A program made the position numbers and the translations under genes. From contig NZ_JBHZGL010000003.1 of assembly GCF_051900415.1 (NCBI RefSeq), positions 62,001 through 126,000 on the forward strand: a DNA stretch of 64,000 bases, given 5' to 3'. Numbering within the stretch: position 1 is the first letter of the stretch; the number at the start of each line of letters is the position of its first letter. Below, piece after piece: positions 8,073-16,596 of the stretch. The stretch comes from Frateuria_A sp051900415. Its GTDB lineage: Bacteria > Pseudomonadota > Gammaproteobacteria > Xanthomonadales > Rhodanobacteraceae. The notes under the pieces were generated by a model. The model was not told the origin of the DNA, did no database searches, and worked only from the letters and a program-made list of their open reading frames with translations.

Positions 8073-8476
8073 CCGTCACCCGGATGAAGATCGATTCCAT
8101 CGACCACGTCGTACTCACCGTCGCGGACGTCGAGGCCACCTGCGCGTTCTATGCACGCGTGCTGGGCATGGACGTGGTGACCTTCGGCGCAGGTCGCCGC
8201 GCACTCGCTTTCGGCTCGCAGAAGATCAACCTGCACGCGGTGGGCGCGGAGCTGGAGCCGAAGGCGCCCAATGCGATGCCGGGCACCGGCGATCTGTGTC
8301 TGGTCACCGCCGTGCCGATGCCGCAGGTGCTCGCGCACCTGGCGGCATGTGGGGTGGATGTGCTGCAGGGGCCAGTGCCGCGCACCGGCGCGTGCGGTTC
8401 CATCCTGTCGGTGTATTTCCGCGACCCGGACGGCAACCTGGTCGAGGTGGGCAATTACGCAGAGGCCGGAGCATGA
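8069..8476 (+). CDS. VOC-family (glyoxalase/dioxygenase fold) protein
   Basis: This 135-residue protein has the single-domain VOC fold: IDHVVLTVADVEATCAFYARVLGM-like start, with metal histidine H13, and a C-terminal VYFRDPDGNLVEVGNY carrying the conserved glutamate ligand. Proteins of this size include fosfomycin and bleomycin resistance proteins and lactoylglutathione-lyase relatives; the closest subgroup by eye is the virulence-protein or VOC YwbC-like type. It overlaps the MFS stop by ATGA, so a shared role in detoxification and export of a small molecule is plausible but inferred. An alternative in-frame ATG lies at residue 6. Confidence 0.88.
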   Translation: MTVTRMKIDSIDHVVLTVADVEATCAFYARVLGMDVVTFGAGRRALAFGSQKINLHAVGAELEPKAPNAMPGTGDLCLVTAVPMPQVLAHLAACGVDVLQGPVPRTGACGSILSVYFRDPDGNLVEVGNYAEAGA

Positions 8477-8483
8477 GCCCGGA

Positions 8484-9728
8484 TCAGCGCACCCCGGGTT
8501 CGAGCATCGCCTTGACTGCGCCGTAGTCGCCATCGCTGGGCTGCGGCGGCAGGCCGAGCAGGTGCACCATCAGCGGATAGACGTCCACGTTGGGAAAGGG
8601 CGGCACGGTCGCGCCGTCACGGAAGGCGGGCCCGTGCGCCACGAACAGCGCCCGCATCTGCGGCGCCGCGTTGTCATAGCCGTGTTCGCCCACGCTGATG
8701 CGGCCCTTGTGCGAGGCCAGCCAGTCGGCCGTGGTGATGCGCCAGCCGACGTCGGCCAGGCATAGCAGCTGCGGCACGCGCGGGTTGTGGCCGTAAGCCA
8801 GGCGTGCCGGCACGCGGGTCTTGTCCCAGCACTGCATGTGCGGGTGCGGGCGTTCCATCCGCGCTTCGATCGCCGCAAAGTCGTGCCCGGGCTTGGGATT
8901 GAAGCCGGCCAGCACGCCCAGGCTCACCACCTGCACGTCGTCGAGGTCCAGCTGCTGCTCGATCAGCACGCTGTGGTCCAGCGGCACCGCGGCCATGCCG
9001 TGGTCGGCCAGCACGATCAGGTTGATGGCATCGAGCAGCCCGCGCTGCTTGAGGCCCTCGACCAGTCGTGCCATCGCCTGGTCGGTTTCGCGCAACGCCT
9101 GGTTCACCTCCGGCGAATCCGGCCCGTGCAGGTGGCCGGCGTGGTCGACGGCATCGAAGTACAGGGTGAGGAAACTCGGCCGCTGGGCGGATGGAAGATC
9201 CAGCCAGGCCAGCACCTGGTCGACCCGCTGCGCCGGCGTCACGTTGCCGTCGTAGGGTTGCCAGTGGTCAGGGTGGCGGCCATGGATATCGGCCTCGGTA
9301 CCGGGCCAGAACATGGTCGCGGTACGCAGGCCGTAGCGGTCCGCGGTCTCCCACAGCGGCGTGCCCTCGGCCCACCAGCGCCCGTCGCTTACCGCCTTGC
9401 GGTTGTGCAGCGAGAACTTGCCCAGCTGCGCGTCGTACATCGTGTTGTTGACGATGCCGTGGTGGTCCGGGCGCAGACCGGTCACGATCGTGTAGTGGTT
9501 CGGGAACGTGAGCGAGGGGAAGGACGGCTGCATGGCACTGTGGATGCCATCGCGCGCGAGCATCGCCACCGTGGGCGTCAGGCCGCGGTCGAGGTAATCG
9601 GCACGGTAGCCGTCGATCGAAACCAGCAGCAGGGGCGTCGGTTTGTTATCGGCGGTGCGTGGCGAGGTGGCGCAACCGGCGCTGAATGCCAGCACCAGGC
9701 AGCACAAGAGGCGAAACAGGTTTTTCAT
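8484..9728 (-). CDS. Secreted ectonucleotide pyrophosphatase/phosphodiesterase family lipoprotein
   Basis: This 414-residue protein belongs to the alkaline phosphatase superfamily, ENPP branch. It has a lipobox FSAGC with cysteine 19 and then the metal aspartate D39 in LLLVSIDGYRADYL and the nucleophile threonine T74 in PSLTFPNHYTIVTG. Later, FDAVDHAGHLHGP and VLADHGMAAV supply the remaining zinc ligands. The family hydrolyses nucleotide or phospholipid phosphodiester and pyrophosphate bonds, here probably outside the inner membrane. The ATG at 9728 is chosen over one seven codons upstream because it directly begins the signal peptide. It is divergent from the next small gene. Confidence 0.92.
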   Translation of the reverse strand: MKNLFRLLCCLVLAFSAGCATSPRTADNKPTPLLLVSIDGYRADYLDRGLTPTVAMLARDGIHSAMQPSFPSLTFPNHYTIVTGLRPDHHGIVNNTMYDAQLGKFSLHNRKAVSDGRWWAEGTPLWETADRYGLRTATMFWPGTEADIHGRHPDHWQPYDGNVTPAQRVDQVLAWLDLPSAQRPSFLTLYFDAVDHAGHLHGPDSPEVNQALRETDQAMARLVEGLKQRGLLDAINLIVLADHGMAAVPLDHSVLIEQQLDLDDVQVVSLGVLAGFNPKPGHDFAAIEARMERPHPHMQCWDKTRVPARLAYGHNPRVPQLLCLADVGWRITTADWLASHKGRISVGEHGYDNAAPQMRALFVAHGPAFRDGATVPPFPNVDVYPLMVHLLGLPPQPSDGDYGAVKAMLEPGVR

Positions 9729-9775
9729 AGGTGACTTCGTACGATGCAACGACTCCCCATCATCGCACCGCCTCC

Positions 9776-10186
9776 ATGTCGTTCAAAACCCGCGCGCCGT
9801 TACGCTTTTGGCCCCTTGCCTTCGCGCTGGCGCTGCCTGGGGCAGCGTGCGCCTGGCAATCGCAACCGGCGGCGCCCCGCCCCGTGATCGTGGTGCAGCC
9901 ACTTTCGAACGCGCGCTTCCAGCAGACCGTGCGGGAGAACCAGGTGCGCGACCAGCTGCAGAAGAACCGGGTCGAAGAACAACTGCGGCAGGGTCGCGCG
10001 GATGCCATGCGCCGGCCTTATACCGCCAGCACCATCCACGCCACGCGGCTGGACCAGGGAGACCAGGCACAGCGGGAGCTCTACCGCGCCCGCCAGCAGG
10101 ATCTGCTGGACCGCTACCAGAGCGCCGTCGCGCCGCCGCTGGTGCGTTCGGGCAAGGCGCCGGCGTCCTCGCGCAGCACGGATTGA
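9776..10186 (+). CDS. Hypothetical secreted protein
   Basis: This is a 136-residue protein with a signal peptide MSFKTRAPLRFWPLAFALAL ending near ACAWQ at residue 27. The mature part is rich in Gln, Arg and Glu (for example RENQVRDQLQKNRVEEQLRQ) and is predicted to be a periplasmic alpha-helical or coiled-coil protein. I do not recognise a family. It is divergent from the phosphodiesterase with only 47 bases between the start codons, and convergent with ogt. An in-frame upstream start at 9731 would place the signal peptide internally and is rejected. Confidence 0.65.
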   Translation: MSFKTRAPLRFWPLAFALALPGAACAWQSQPAAPRPVIVVQPLSNARFQQTVRENQVRDQLQKNRVEEQLRQGRADAMRRPYTASTIHATRLDQGDQAQRELYRARQQDLLDRYQSAVAPPLVRSGKAPASSRSTD

Positions 10187-10229
10187 CCCTGGCCGTTGCG
10201 CGGGCGTGGCACGCGCGCAACAGCGGAAC

Positions 10230-10823
10230 TCAGTTCACCAGGCCGAACAGGTCTCCGCGCGCCACGCCTTCTTCATGGGCCAGCAGGAACCGCTTCGTCG
10301 GCAGGCCGCCGCCGAAGCCGGTGAGGCTACCGTTGGCGCCGATCACGCGATGGCACGGCAGCACGATGGGCAAGGGATTGCGACCGTTGGCGGCGCCTAC
10401 CGCGCGCATCGCCTGCGGCTGGCCGATGCGTCGCGCCAGCTCGCCGTAGCTGATGGTCGCGCCGTAGGGAATGCGCGCCAGTTCCTGCCACACGGTCCGC
10501 TGGAACGGCGTGCCGTGCGGATGCAGCGGCAGGTCGAACACTTGCCGCGTGCCGGCGAAATATTGCTCCAGTTGCTCGCGGGCAAAGGCGAGCGCGAGTG
10601 GCGAGCGCTCCCAGGAAGGATCCGGTTCGCGCTGGTGGCGGCCGGTTTCGAACCACACCTCGCGCAGGCCCTGTTCGTCGGCGACGAGGCGAAGCTGGCC
10701 GATCGGGCTGGGCAGATTGTCGTACCAGACGGGGGTCAAGGGTCGTGCTCGTTCAGGGAGCGGTGGATGGAGCGGTGCTGAGCGTATCGCAGCGAAGTCG
10801 AAGGGCCCGGCATGCACACTCAC
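10230..10823 (-). CDS. ogt: Methylated-DNA--[protein]-cysteine S-methyltransferase
   Basis: This 197-residue suicide repair protein removes O6-alkyl groups from guanine. The active-site motif PCHRVIG has the acceptor cysteine at 157; RAVGAANGRNP (140-150) carries the helix-turn-helix arginine and SYGELARRIGQP precedes it. The probable start is GTG at 10823, which overlaps the stop of the alkA-type gene in a GTGA, indicating translational coupling. No ATG lies near the expected N-terminus (the region starts VSVHAGPFDF and the fold begins near PVWYDNLPSPIG). Together with the upstream gene it forms an alkylation-repair operon. Confidence 0.93.
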   Translation of the reverse strand: MSVHAGPFDFAAIRSAPLHPPLPERARPLTPVWYDNLPSPIGQLRLVADEQGLREVWFETGRHQREPDPSWERSPLALAFAREQLEQYFAGTRQVFDLPLHPHGTPFQRTVWQELARIPYGATISYGELARRIGQPQAMRAVGAANGRNPLPIVLPCHRVIGANGSLTGFGGGLPTKRFLLAHEEGVARGDLFGLVN

Positions 10824-12313
10824 GCGCGCTTCTTTGCGGGTGATACCTGATCCGCCACGCTGCGCCACAGATGCATGACCGCGTAGGCGCGCCAGGGCCG
10901 CCACGCCTCGGCCATCGTCGAGAGGGCGCGCGTGCTCAGTTCGCCACGATCGCCAGCTGCCGCACGACGCAGGATCAGGTCGGCCGCGGGGAAGGCATCC
11001 GGATGGCTCAACGCGCGCATCGCCATGTACTGGGCGGTCCATTGGCCAATGCCGGGCAGCGCAGTCCAGCTCGCCACGAACGCTTCCAGCGACTGCCCGG
11101 CGCGGAAATCCGCGCGACCGTCGAGCAGGGCGCGCGCGATGCCGCGGATGGTCTGCGCACGCGCAGTGATCACGCCCACCTCGCGCAGGTCGGCGTCGAC
11201 CAGCCGTTCCGGCGTCGGGAATAACCGCGCCAGCCCAGGCAGCGCGGGCGCGGCCAACGGCTCGCCCCAGCGTTCGACAATACGGGCGGCGAGCGTGCGC
11301 GCCGCGGCCACGCTGACCTGCTGGCCCAGCACCGCGCGCACGGCGATCTCGAAACCGTCCCATCCACCGGGCAGGCGCAGGCCCGGCCGTCGGCGCAGCA
11401 GCGGCGCGAGCACGCCGCCGGCACCCAATGCCGCGCCGATCGCCTGGGGTGCGGCGTCCAGGTCGAACATGCGCCGCAGCCGGGTCACCACCGCCAGCAT
11501 GCGGTCTGGCTGCGGACAATGCAGTTCCAGCCTGAGCGCATGCTCGCCGCCCGGCCACGCCGACAGTCGCAACCAGCCGGGTGCTTCGGTGGGGCCGAAC
11601 ACGCGTACGTAGGCATGCGCATCCACCTGCTCGATGCCGGGCAGGGCGCGCGTGCGTAGAAAGTCCAGCACGCCCTCGAAGTCGTAGGGCGGCCGATAAC
11701 CCAGCCGCAGCACCAGCGCGCCGGCATCCAGCGCGCGGGGCTGACGACGAAGCTCGCTGGGTGCGATGCGATTGGCCTGCGCGAACGCCGCGTTGAAGCG
11801 GCGCAGGCTGCCGAAGCCGGCGGCCAGCGCTACTTCGGTGACCGGCAAGGCGGTCTCGGTCAGCAACTGCTTGGCGAACAGCAGCCGGCGTGTGGTATGC
11901 ACGCTGAGCGGCGGTGCGCCCAGGTGTTCGACGAACAACCTGCGCAGTTGCCGGCCACCGACGCCTACGCGGGACGCCACCGCATCGAGCGATCCCTCCG
12001 ACAACGCCCCCTCGTCGATGATCTCCAGCGCGCGCGCCACCACGTGTTCGCCACGACGCCAGGCCGGGTGGCCCGGTGCGAGCTCGGGCCGACAGCGCAG
12101 ACAGGGACGGAAACCATCCGCTTCGGCCGCCGCCGCGTTGGCGTAATAGCGCACGTTCGACGGCTTGGGCGGCGGCGCGGGGCAAACCGGGCGGCAGTAG
12201 ATGCGCGTGCTGGTGACCGCGGTGAAGAACAAACCGTCGAAGCGCGCATCGCGGCTCAGGCGTGCCTGTTCGCAGACGTGGTGGTCGGGAAGGCTGGCTT
12301 GCGGTGTGGACAT
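10820..12313 (-). CDS. Ada N-terminal sensor fused to AlkA DNA-3-methyladenine glycosylase
   Basis: This 497-residue protein combines three parts. Residues 10-85 are the Ada zinc domain with C40, C44, C71 and C74; C40 is at the place of the phosphotriester methyl acceptor of E. coli Ada. Residues 90-190 form an AraC-type helix-turn-helix region. The rest is the AlkA glycosylase with the HhH-GPD region LPGIGQWTA at 419-427 and the catalytic aspartate D445 in AFPAADLIL. It probably both senses methylated DNA and excises 3-methyladenine, controlling its own operon with ogt. The ATG at 12313 begins MSTPQASL. This is the standard AdaA-AlkA architecture of actinobacteria and many proteobacteria. 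Confidence 0.95.
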   Translation of the reverse strand: MSTPQASLPDHHVCEQARLSRDARFDGLFFTAVTSTRIYCRPVCPAPPPKPSNVRYYANAAAAEADGFRPCLRCRPELAPGHPAWRRGEHVVARALEIIDEGALSEGSLDAVASRVGVGGRQLRRLFVEHLGAPPLSVHTTRRLLFAKQLLTETALPVTEVALAAGFGSLRRFNAAFAQANRIAPSELRRQPRALDAGALVLRLGYRPPYDFEGVLDFLRTRALPGIEQVDAHAYVRVFGPTEAPGWLRLSAWPGGEHALRLELHCPQPDRMLAVVTRLRRMFDLDAAPQAIGAALGAGGVLAPLLRRRPGLRLPGGWDGFEIAVRAVLGQQVSVAAARTLAARIVERWGEPLAAPALPGLARLFPTPERLVDADLREVGVITARAQTIRGIARALLDGRADFRAGQSLEAFVASWTALPGIGQWTAQYMAMRALSHPDAFPAADLILRRAAAGDRGELSTRALSTMAEAWRPWRAYAVMHLWRSVADQVSPAKKRA

Positions 12314-12395
12314 GCGATGCAGGCTAGCACCGGCCTTGGCGCAACACTCGCCGCTTTCGGACATCTATGGATGACCTCAGCGAGACCGGTGCGTG

Positions 12396-13037
12396 CTAAT
12401 CCAGCAGGAACGGCTTCAGCGTGCCCCAGGCGTTTTCCAGCATGCGCTCACCGGCGGCGGCCGTGGGGTGAACGCCATCGTCGAGCAGCAGCGACGGCTG
12501 GTCGGACACGCCCGCCATCAGCGAGGGAAGCAGCACGACGTGCTTTTCGCTGGCCACCTGCCGATAGACCGCGTTCAACCGCGCACCGCAATGATCGCGG
12601 TCCAGCTTGGGCGGAATCTCGAAACCGAGCACGGCCACCCGCGCACCGGCCTTCCTGGCCATATCGATCAGACGGGCAAGGTCCCGGTGCAGTTGCTCTT
12701 CGCTGGCGCCGAGGAAGGCATCGTTGCCGCCAAGCTCGAGGATGACCGCATCGGGACGATGCTTCGCCAGCAAGCCAGGCAGTTCCACGAGCGCGTCGGC
12801 CATCGACTTGCCGGCACGGCTGGCATTGATGACCGCCGGTGGCGTCGCACTGGCGAGCTTCAACCGTTCCTGCAGGCGGTGGACCCAGCCCGATTCGACC
12901 GGTATGCGATGGGCCGAGCTGAGACTGTCGCCCACCAGCAACACGGTTCGCGGCGGGGCCGCGGCCAGCGCCATGGACGCTGGCAGCAAGGCAACGAGAA
13001 GGGCGGCAAGCAGGATCCTGATCAGTCGCATGGGCAT
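12396..13037 (-). CDS. SGNH-family arylesterase/lysophospholipase, TesA-like
   Basis: This 213-residue protein is a periplasmic GDSL hydrolase of the TesA/arylesterase type. It has a signal peptide ending near residue 26 (ALAAAPPRT), the catalytic serine S38 in VGDSLSSAH, the Gly and Asn oxyanion residues in ELGGNDAFLG (N105) and the catalytic DxxH in LDDGVHPT (D187, H190). Such enzymes hydrolyse thioesters, lysophospholipids or aryl esters. A second ATG two codons in would give nearly the same protein. It lies 82 bases upstream of the alkA-type gene on the same strand, without an evident functional link. Confidence 0.92.
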   Translation of the reverse strand: MPMRLIRILLAALLVALLPASMALAAAPPRTVLLVGDSLSSAHRIPVESGWVHRLQERLKLASATPPAVINASRAGKSMADALVELPGLLAKHRPDAVILELGGNDAFLGASEEQLHRDLARLIDMARKAGARVAVLGFEIPPKLDRDHCGARLNAVYRQVASEKHVVLLPSLMAGVSDQPSLLLDDGVHPTAAAGERMLENAWGTLKPFLLD

Positions 13038-13121
13038 ACCTCGGGCATGAGGGGGAGTGCGGCGGCCGGTTAGGCCTCCGGGGGAGAGTGGTGCGATGGA
13101 AGCGGGGCAGGCCCGCGCGGG

Positions 13122-13538
13122 TCAGCTTGCGGCTTGCCGCGGCCAGCGCCAGGCGTACCAGGCGATGCCCAATTGCAGCGCGATCTCGACGCAGCTCATG
13201 AACACGTAGAAGGCCCAGGCGCCCGGGAGCGTGGCGAGAATGATCGCGGTCAGCGCGATGCTGATCAGCAGGTTGAGCCAGCGCGCGAACGACGCCGGCA
13301 AGGCCAGCGACAGGAAAATCATCAACGCCGGTACGGCCACCAGCACGGACACGGCCACCAGCGAGCCCTGGCTCGTGGGGCCCAGCGGGCCGATGCCCTC
13401 GAGGATGTCCTTGAGGTTGCCGGGCCGGTACAGGCCCCAGAAGTCGCCGTAGATGTAACAGGACATGATGGCCGCCCACAGCGCGGACAGCTTGAATCTC
13501 ACATGGACCTTGAGCTCTTCCAAACGGGTACGGGCCAT
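13122..13538 (-). CDS. Small four-helix membrane protein (DUF6326-like)
   Basis: This 138-residue protein has an N-terminal helix MARTRLEELKVHVRFKLSAL and about four hydrophobic stretches, including SLVAVSVLVAVPALMIFLSL and WLNLLISIALTAIILAT. The segment ELKVHVRFKLSALWAAIM and YIYGDFWGLYRPG resembles the DUF6326 family, whose role is unknown. The ATG at 13538 is chosen because the region upstream is not protein-like. It lies downstream of another small membrane protein gene on the same strand, which may form one transcript with it. Confidence 0.75.
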   Translation of the reverse strand: MARTRLEELKVHVRFKLSALWAAIMSCYIYGDFWGLYRPGNLKDILEGIGPLGPTSQGSLVAVSVLVAVPALMIFLSLALPASFARWLNLLISIALTAIILATLPGAWAFYVFMSCVEIALQLGIAWYAWRWPRQAAS

Positions 13539-13587
13539 CGGTTGCTCCGTGTCGATGGGTGGGCCTGACGGCCCGGTCGGGTGTGGC

Positions 13588-14286
13588 TCAGACGTGCCGG
13601 ACAGCAGTGATGGGCGTCCTGGTGGGGGCGCCGGCCAGCAGCCACAGGCAGGTTCCCAGCTCGCCGACGGATGCCGGCAGCAGGATGTAATCGGCCAGGG
13701 CCGATGCCGCATACGAGGGCAGCAGGAGCGTGGCGAGGAAATCGACCAGGTAGCCCAGGCCTCCCAGGATCAGGAACATCCCCAGCAACCGGGGCAGCAA
13801 GCCGCATTTGCCCATCAGGTAGCCCAGCGGCAGCAGCCACGCGCCCCAGAAGACCTCGAGCATGAGCAGGCCTTGCCGGTAGGCATCCAGGTGCAACATC
13901 ACCTGGCCCTGCAACTGCCGGGCGTCGAACACCTGGCGGTAGTCCGCGTTGCCCAGCAGCGACAAGACCTCCAGACGATGTCCCACGTTGGCGAGGGCGA
14001 CCGGCACGCTCGCGGCGGCGAACGCGACCATCAGCGCCGCAGCCGTCCTGCCGGCACCGCCCAGCAGCCGATACAGCGCCAGCGGAAGCAGCAGGAACGC
14101 GGCCTGGCAGGCCAGCTCGGCAACGATGCCAAGCCGGAACAGCGTGTCCATCTGCAGGACCCGCGCGACCTTCGCGGCGGCGTCGCCATGCGTCGCCAAC
14201 TGCGAGGGCACGTAGCCCAGGTAGAACATGCCAGTGACTACCGTGATCAGGTAGAGCAGCCCGGCGACCCGCGCGTTTCCTTTCAT
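13588..14286 (-). CDS. DUF4386-family membrane protein
   Basis: This 232-residue integral membrane protein has seven or so hydrophobic segments. The N-terminus MKGNARVAGLLYLITVVTG, and AYRQGLLMLEVFWGAWLLPLGYL farther on, fit the DUF4386 family, for which no biochemical function is established. The next gene on the same strand (13122-13538) also encodes a small membrane protein, 49 bases downstream, suggesting a two-gene unit. No signal peptide cleavage site is obvious. Family assignment is by eye from the N-terminal motif. Confidence 0.8.
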   Translation of the reverse strand: MKGNARVAGLLYLITVVTGMFYLGYVPSQLATHGDAAAKVARVLQMDTLFRLGIVAELACQAAFLLLPLALYRLLGGAGRTAAALMVAFAAASVPVALANVGHRLEVLSLLGNADYRQVFDARQLQGQVMLHLDAYRQGLLMLEVFWGAWLLPLGYLMGKCGLLPRLLGMFLILGGLGYLVDFLATLLLPSYAASALADYILLPASVGELGTCLWLLAGAPTRTPITAVRHV

Positions 14287-14327
14287 GCAGCCTCCATCGC
14301 CGCTGTGGTGCCGTTGGTACGGGCTGG

Positions 14328-14864
14328 TCAGGAGTCGTCGGCGCAGTCGGAGTCGTCGCCGTCGATGATCCCGGCGAACGGCTTGAATGCGGGCAGCGAG
14401 CTGGCGAGACGGTTCTGCGCGTCGCGGATCTGGCCGATGTCCAGGCAGATCTTGTTGGCCTCGTTGTCGACGCGTTGGGTCGCGGTGTCGAGCTTCGCGT
14501 CGGCCTGCTCGCTGTCGCTGCCGGTGACGTGCTCCGCCGCGTTCTTCAGCGATTGCACCGCCACTGCGGCGCCTGCCTTGCCGGTGGCCACGCCGTGTTC
14601 GCGGACGGCGCGTGCACCCTGGTAATACTGCTGGAGCAGCTGCCGCTGCGTGGCATCGACCGCCACGTCATGGCCGTCGATCACCAGGCGGCCGGTGGCA
14701 TCGAGGAGAGCCTCGCTGCTGCCGATGCCGTGGAGCGTGACCTGGTCACCGAGGACCACGATGCCGCCGTTGGCGATCGTGGTGGTATCGAGCCCATTGC
14801 CGCAGCCGGCCAGAACCAGGCCGGCTGCGAGGGCGAGGGCGAAGCGGGTGTGATGAGAGAACAT
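14328..14864 (-). CDS. DUF2884/YggN-like lipoprotein, paralogue 1
   Basis: This 178-residue lipoprotein has the lipobox LAGC with cysteine 21. The mature part has a short beta-rich N-terminal section (GGIVVLGDQVTLHGIGSSEA, VIDGHDVAVDATQ) and a helical C-terminal half ending IKICLDIG-like then FKPFAGI. The pattern DATQRQLLQQYYQGARAV, CxDI and PxFxPxA is shared with the next gene (14889-15539). Both match the DUF2884/YggN family, a periplasmic lipoprotein of unknown role in gammaproteobacteria. The tandem arrangement suggests local duplication. The two genes are 24 bases apart. Confidence 0.8.
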   Translation of the reverse strand: MFSHHTRFALALAAGLVLAGCGNGLDTTTIANGGIVVLGDQVTLHGIGSSEALLDATGRLVIDGHDVAVDATQRQLLQQYYQGARAVREHGVATGKAGAAVAVQSLKNAAEHVTGSDSEQADAKLDTATQRVDNEANKICLDIGQIRDAQNRLASSLPAFKPFAGIIDGDDSDCADDS

Positions 14865-14888
14865 TCCTTGGCCTCCTGGAGAAACCGG

Positions 14889-15539
14889 TCAGTTTTCGTC
14901 GCGTCCGCAGTCGTCGACATCCTTCTGCGTCATGGTCGCGTAGGGGCGGAACTGCGGCATTGCTGCGGCCAGCTTCTGCTGCGAGGCCAGCAGGCCCGGC
15001 AGGTCGTGGCAGAGCTTCATGGCGACGACTTTGATCTGCTCGGCCTGCGGCTTGATGCTTGCCTCGATCTCCTTGTCGCTTTTCCCGGTGAGCGCGCCCC
15101 AGATCGCTTCCTTGGCGGCCCGGGTGCCCAGGTTGGCGCCGTGCTCGCCGATGTCCATGCCTGCCTCGGCAATGCCCACGACCTGCTGGCGGTAATCGAG
15201 CAGCAGGGCGTGCTGCTCCGGCGTGGCGTCGACCGTCTTGCCGGCGATCACCAGATCCCCTTGCGGCGTGATCGCCGCATGGGGGAGGGAATCGCGAGCA
15301 TCCTGCTGTCCATGACCGACGTGGATGTTGCCGATGTCGATGTCCTTGGTCGCCAGCTCGCGCTTGGCCTGTTCGATCCCCTTGTGAATCTCGGCCGAGA
15401 TCAACGATGGGGAGGTCTGTTGGTCGACCTCTTTCATGGCCTCGGTCACGTTGTCGCCAGTGTTCGAGCCGGAAGAGCCGCATCCGGCCAGGAGCAGAAC
15501 CAGGGCAACGGCGCCGGGGGTGATCGTGCGGATCTTCAT
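14889..15539 (-). CDS. DUF2884/YggN-like lipoprotein, paralogue 2
   Basis: This 216-residue lipoprotein starts MKIRTITPGAVALVLLLAGC with the lipobox cysteine at 20. It shares with the neighbour the order TPQGDLVIAGKTVDATPEQ, LLDYRQQVVGIAEAG, LCHDLPGLLASQQKLAAAMP and FRPYA. Sequence identity between them is modest, so this is an old duplication. The ATG at 15539 is followed by a good signal; upstream extension is not protein-like. It lies downstream of the ABC permease gene with a 61-base gap and could be read from the same operon promoter at 18191-18218, which is inference. Function is unknown. Confidence 0.8.
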   Translation of the reverse strand: MKIRTITPGAVALVLLLAGCGSSGSNTGDNVTEAMKEVDQQTSPSLISAEIHKGIEQAKRELATKDIDIGNIHVGHGQQDARDSLPHAAITPQGDLVIAGKTVDATPEQHALLLDYRQQVVGIAEAGMDIGEHGANLGTRAAKEAIWGALTGKSDKEIEASIKPQAEQIKVVAMKLCHDLPGLLASQQKLAAAMPQFRPYATMTQKDVDDCGRDEN

Positions 15540-15600
15540 GGATCGTCCTTTGGTCGGATGTGGCATTCGGACTTGCAGTGCAGGTGCGGATTTCCTGCGA

Positions 15601-16596
15601 TCAGCCTTCGTCGCGCCAGCGGCGGAACCAGATGGCCGCCGCGATAAGCGCCGCACCCGCCGCCACGCCGACCCAGAGATTGACCGAGCCGAGCAGGTGG
15701 TAGGTATTGCCCAGGTTCATGAAGTCGAGGTTGTTGTTGCCTGTGTGGATCAGGTCGTCACTGGCGATCAGGCTGGCACCGGGGAAGGCGCTGAACAGGG
15801 CGCGGGCCACGATGTTCTGCCAGAACCAGCCGGCGGACAGGTTGAACAGACCCATGATGCCGAACCAGGTGACCAGCAGGCCGGTGGCGACCGGCAGGGC
15901 GATGGCCCACAGGAACGGCTTGGTGCGGGCCCAGGCCGAGCACGCCATCAGCCAGCCGACCGAGGGCAGGGCCCACAGCAGGTACAGCGGGATGTGGCCG
16001 ATCATGTTGAGCGTGACGCGGACCGGATGGGCGAGCATCAGCAACTGCCACACGTGGATGCCGTGGAAGGACAACGTCGTTGCCACGATCAACAGTTGCA
16101 GGATGCCTGCGGCGATGCCGGCCACGGTCGCAATCACCGGGGCCACGAGTGTGGCGCTGACGACCTTGGACAGCACGGTCTCGGTATCCGATAGCGGCAG
16201 CGACTTCCAGAACAGGATGCTGCGGTCGCGCCGTTCATCATGGATGGCGCCCAGGCAGTAGAAGAACACCACGAAGCCCAGCACCACGAAGATCAGCGCC
16301 ATGGAAGAGTACATGGCCATGTCCAGCGCCATGCCCACCTGGCTCATGTCGCCCGCGTCCATCTGCGAGATGACGCTCTGCAGGTTGCCGCCGCCGAAAT
16401 GTTGCTTCGCTGCCCCTAGCTCACCGATGTGGATGCCGTGGCGGGCGCCGATCACCTCGGCGGTGATGATGCCCATGATGTTGAGCAGCAGGAAGATGCC
16501 GCCGGTCACCAGCGGCGCCCACAGGAAGCCGCCGCGGTGTTCCCAGAACTCGCGCTTGACGAGCCAGTACAGTTGGTTGCCAGCAAGGGTTTTCAT
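15601..16596 (-). CDS. ABC-2 type transporter permease
   Basis: This 331-residue membrane protein begins MKTLAGNQLYWLVKREFWEHRGGFLWAP and has about six hydrophobic segments. The block LGAIHDERRDRSILFWKSLPLSDTETVLSK (from about residue 115) is typical of ABC-2 permeases linked to GntR-controlled (YtrA/BcrA-like) operons. Its start overlaps the stop of the ATP-binding gene in ATGA. The transported molecule is not known; relatives are involved in peptide antibiotic response or lipid export. It lacks its own ATPase domain and depends on the product of the upstream gene. Confidence 0.9.
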   Translation of the reverse strand: MKTLAGNQLYWLVKREFWEHRGGFLWAPLVTGGIFLLLNIMGIITAEVIGARHGIHIGELGAAKQHFGGGNLQSVISQMDAGDMSQVGMALDMAMYSSMALIFVVLGFVVFFYCLGAIHDERRDRSILFWKSLPLSDTETVLSKVVSATLVAPVIATVAGIAAGILQLLIVATTLSFHGIHVWQLLMLAHPVRVTLNMIGHIPLYLLWALPSVGWLMACSAWARTKPFLWAIALPVATGLLVTWFGIMGLFNLSAGWFWQNIVARALFSAFPGASLIASDDLIHTGNNNLDFMNLGNTYHLLGSVNLWVGVAAGAALIAAAIWFRRWRDEG

